From NCBI GenBank assembly GCA_031259505.1, contig JAIRLL010000345.1, forward strand, positions 1 through 10,541: DNA of 10,541 nt, in the 5' to 3' direction. Made by a program: the position numbers and the translations under genes. The notes below the pieces were generated by a model. That model did not search any database, was not told the origin of the DNA, and saw nothing but the letters and a program-made list of their open reading frames with translations. The first letter of the stretch is position 1. Each line of letters opens with the position of its first letter. The stretch comes from Tannerella sp. Lineage in GTDB: Bacteria; Bacteroidota; Bacteroidia; Bacteroidales; Tannerellaceae. Of this stretch, positions 8,258 to 10,541 are shown piece by piece.

Positions 8258-10066
8258 ATGAAAAATTTGAAAACAGTATTTATATCCGTGTTGGCGTCGT
8301 TGTTATTCCTGGGTTCGTGCGATTCGATACTCGAACCCACCAACGACGATCACAGCACGACCGAACGGCTTTCCGAAGATCCGGCTTTTGCCGAAGGATT
8401 GCTGATGACCGCATATGTGCAGGTACCCACCAACGACGGCCGGCGCGAGGCCTATACGGAGATGGCAACCGACGACGCCGTTTCCAACAACCGGGCCAAT
8501 ACGTTCCTGCGGGTGGGAACGGGCGAATGGACGTCCCAGTACAGCAACAATTTCCTTACGGTATGGGACCGGTGCATCCGGGGAATCCTCTATGCCAATA
8601 AATTCAAGGAATTGATCGACATTGTTCCGTGGAAATGGTCGACGCCGACCGTTGACGCCGAATTCAGATACCGCTTCAAGGGCGAAACCTTTGCCGTACG
8701 CGGCATATTGAAGTTTCATCTGCTGACAACTGTCGGCGGATACGACGCAGGCGACCAACTGCTGGGCTTCCCCAATTACGACCGGCTTACGGGCAACGAA
8801 TCGGAAACAAACGCCGATTTCAATATCCCCCGCATGACTTTTGCCGAATCGGTGCAAAGTATCTACAATGACCTCGACAGTGCGATGAAATACTTGCCAA
8901 TGGACTATGCGGATATTTCTTCGACAGCGGATATTCCGGCGCACCTGAATCTGTTTGGAGCCAGCGCGGCCGACTATAATCTGGTCTACGGCCTCAATTT
9001 CACCCAACGCATCAGCGGCCGTATCGCCAAAGCCTACAAAGCTAAAACGGCCTTACTGGCGGCAAGTCCCGCGTTCAATCCGACGAACGACAGGAATTTA
9101 TGGGCTACGGCGGCCAGCCTGTCCGGAGAATTGCTTAAGGAACATGGCGGCGCCGAAGGTGTGTATCCCGAAGGACATAAATGGTTTACGGCTTCTTTTG
9201 CCGACGCAATTACCAAAACTCATGCACACGAACGCGGCGAGATGATCTGGCGTAGACCCAAAGGCGCTGCCAATACACTGGAGGTGGATAATTACCCTCC
9301 CCTGCAATACGGTCAGGGGCTGGTCAATCCGACCCAGAACCTGGTAGACGCTTTCCCGATGGCCAACGGATACCCGATAAGTCATCCGTCGAGCGGATAC
9401 AGGCCGGACAATCCCTACGAAAATCGAGATCCGCGTCTGGAATTGAGCATTGTGTATGACGGCAGCCGAATTAACGGCGTCGACATCTACACCGGCGTCG
9501 GCGGCAGGGAGAACGCCAAAGACTCTGTCTCCACTTCTACGCGTACCGGGTATTATCTGAAAAAAACCTTGCGGGACGACATGAATATCAGTCCGCAGTC
9601 CAATCAGAGCAAAAACCATTACACAGTGAACATGCGTTATACGGAACTCTACCTGATTTATGCTGAAGCGGCCAATGAAGCGTGGGGAACGGACGCAGAC
9701 GGCGGCGGCTTCGGCTTCTCGGCAAGAGACGTGATCGGCGCCATACGCAAGCGTGCAGGAATTGGTTCGGACGACGACGATGCGTATTTACAGTCCATTT
9801 CGTCGGTCGAGGACATGCGAAGCCTGATTCGTAACGAACGCCGGCTGGAACTGTGCTTCGAAGGATTCCGCTTCTGGGATTTGCGCAGATGGAAAGCCGA
9901 TCTGACCGAAACGGCCAAAGGCGTAAACATCAATGCCGGCAGAACGGATTATACGGTGGTCGACGTGGAACGGCGCATATACGATAACAGCTACATGCAC
10001 TACGGCCCCATACCGTATAATGAAATACTTAAATACGATCAATTGGTACAGAACAAAGGTTGGTAA
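8258..10066 (+). CDS. SusD/RagB-family surface glycan-binding lipoprotein (SusD-2)
   Basis: This 602-residue lipoprotein starts 11 bases after SusC-2 and is its probable lid partner. The signal peptide ends in lipobox LGS|C (Cys21), followed by Asp22. The N-terminal helical region carries YRFKGETFAVRGILKFHL (137-154) then TTVGGYD, the counterpart of the usual SusD AYYYF-L-YGG region, and a second helix set with RISGRIAKAYKAKTALLAASPAFNP. The mid-region has NLVDAFPMANGYPI (from 361), SGYRPDNPYENRDPRLEL and YYLKKTL. The C-terminal SusD/RagB module has MRYTELYLIYAEAANEAWG, RNERRLELCFEGFRFWDLRR (525-544) with Trp545 next, and a QNKGW ending. It differs from SusD-1 through most of its length, including around the putative binding surface, so the two probably prefer different ligands or different parts of one glycan (inference). 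Confidence 0.95.
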   Translation: MKNLKTVFISVLASLLFLGSCDSILEPTNDDHSTTERLSEDPAFAEGLLMTAYVQVPTNDGRREAYTEMATDDAVSNNRANTFLRVGTGEWTSQYSNNFLTVWDRCIRGILYANKFKELIDIVPWKWSTPTVDAEFRYRFKGETFAVRGILKFHLLTTVGGYDAGDQLLGFPNYDRLTGNESETNADFNIPRMTFAESVQSIYNDLDSAMKYLPMDYADISSTADIPAHLNLFGASAADYNLVYGLNFTQRISGRIAKAYKAKTALLAASPAFNPTNDRNLWATAASLSGELLKEHGGAEGVYPEGHKWFTASFADAITKTHAHERGEMIWRRPKGAANTLEVDNYPPLQYGQGLVNPTQNLVDAFPMANGYPISHPSSGYRPDNPYENRDPRLELSIVYDGSRINGVDIYTGVGGRENAKDSVSTSTRTGYYLKKTLRDDMNISPQSNQSKNHYTVNMRYTELYLIYAEAANEAWGTDADGGGFGFSARDVIGAIRKRAGIGSDDDDAYLQSISSVEDMRSLIRNERRLELCFEGFRFWDLRRWKADLTETAKGVNINAGRTDYTVVDVERRIYDNSYMHYGPIPYNEILKYDQLVQNKGW

Positions 10067-10086
10067 CCATTAAAACATCATTCGCT

Positions 10087-10541
10087 ATGAAAAGATTATT
10101 AACAGTATTTGCCATATTAACAGGCATGTTGGCGTCATGCACGAATCAGGACATCGAATTTCCCGACTATCAATACACCACGGGATATTTCACCTATCAG
10201 TACCCGGTAAGAACGCTTCTGCTGGGAAACGACATATTATATGATAATTCCAACGACAATGCGCACATGTTCATTGTCTCCGCTGCTATGGGGGGCGTTT
10301 ACAAAAATACGAAAGACCGTACGCTCTCCTTTCGCGTAGACAACAGTTTGTGCGACAATGCTCTGTTCAAGTCATCTGGAGAGCCTTTGAAGCCGTTGCC
10401 CGACAGTTATTATACGCTGTCACCCAACGACCGGATTGTGATCAAATCCGAAAACGTGAACGGCGGCGTAGAAGTGCATCTGACGGATGCCTTCTTCAAC
10501 GACCCGGAAGCCATCGGACTGACGTACGTCCTTCCGCTCCG
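10087..10541 (+). CDS. DUF1735-domain surface lipoprotein, N-terminal part (runs off the window)
   Basis: The first 151 codons are present and the gene continues past the window edge. The start at 10087 gives a signal peptide with lipobox LAS|C (Cys18). The mature part reads FPDYQYTTGYFTYQYPVRTL, then SNDNAHMFIVSAAMGGVYKN, DRTLSFRVDNSLC, a PLPDSYYTLSP segment and GVEVHLTDAFFNDPEAIGL. This pattern is the DUF1735 (BT_3987-like N-terminal, PF08522) domain found in PUL surface lipoproteins. In characterised PULs this domain occurs in surface glycan-binding proteins, and in some cases in front of a catalytic module such as a GH18 endoglycosidase. I recall close relatives with a DUF5627 C-terminus, but the C-terminal part needed to decide is outside the window. 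It lies 20 bases after SusD-2, in the position usual for a surface glycan-binding protein of the operon. Confidence 0.85.
   Translation, partial: MKRLLTVFAILTGMLASCTNQDIEFPDYQYTTGYFTYQYPVRTLLLGNDILYDNSNDNAHMFIVSAAMGGVYKNTKDRTLSFRVDNSLCDNALFKSSGEPLKPLPDSYYTLSPNDRIVIKSENVNGGVEVHLTDAFFNDPEAIGLTYVLPL

Noticed and set aside
8233..8601. 122-codon + strand frame overlapping the SusC-2 end and SusD-2 start
   Set aside because: Out-of-frame product, Arg-rich, without motifs. SusD-2 in another frame explains the region fully.

Overview
The window is the proximal part of a polysaccharide utilization locus (PUL) from a Bacteroidota genome, most likely Bacteroidales. SusC/SusD pairs occur essentially only in that phylum. 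The genes also lack Shine-Dalgarno motifs and instead start in A/T-rich ATG contexts. SusC-type TonB-dependent receptors carry an N-terminal carboxypeptidase-regulatory-like domain, and the SusD-type lipoproteins end in a Gln-Asn-x-Gly-Trp tail. Genus and species cannot be fixed from this sequence alone.

Layout, all on the + strand: a short A/T-rich upstream region with one imperfect inverted repeat (1-122); SusC-1 (123-3329); SusD-1 (3341-5131); SusC-2 (5160-8246); SusD-2 (8258-10066); and the first 151 codons of a DUF1735 (BT_3987-like N-terminal domain) surface lipoprotein (10087 to the window edge). The spacers are 11, 28, 11 and 20 bases with no visible terminator or internal promoter, so the five genes look like one operon. 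No other genes are supported; long open frames on the minus strand are codon-bias shadows.

How the genes work together, from established knowledge of the Sus paradigm: each SusC is an outer-membrane, TonB-driven barrel and each SusD is a surface lipoprotein lid that opens to capture oligosaccharide. The DUF1735 lipoprotein is likely a surface glycan-binding protein, or the N-terminal module of a surface glycan hydrolase. The two SusC proteins belong to different subtypes: one has the classical EVVVVGYG TonB box, the other has VNIAFG. The locus therefore probably carries two non-equivalent uptake complexes, not a recent duplication.

No catalytic enzyme and no regulator (HTCS, ECF sigma/anti-sigma or SusR) lies inside the window, so the substrate cannot be assigned. 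I see no CRISPR, mobile element, RNA gene or clearly new system; the findings are modest variations on a known architecture.
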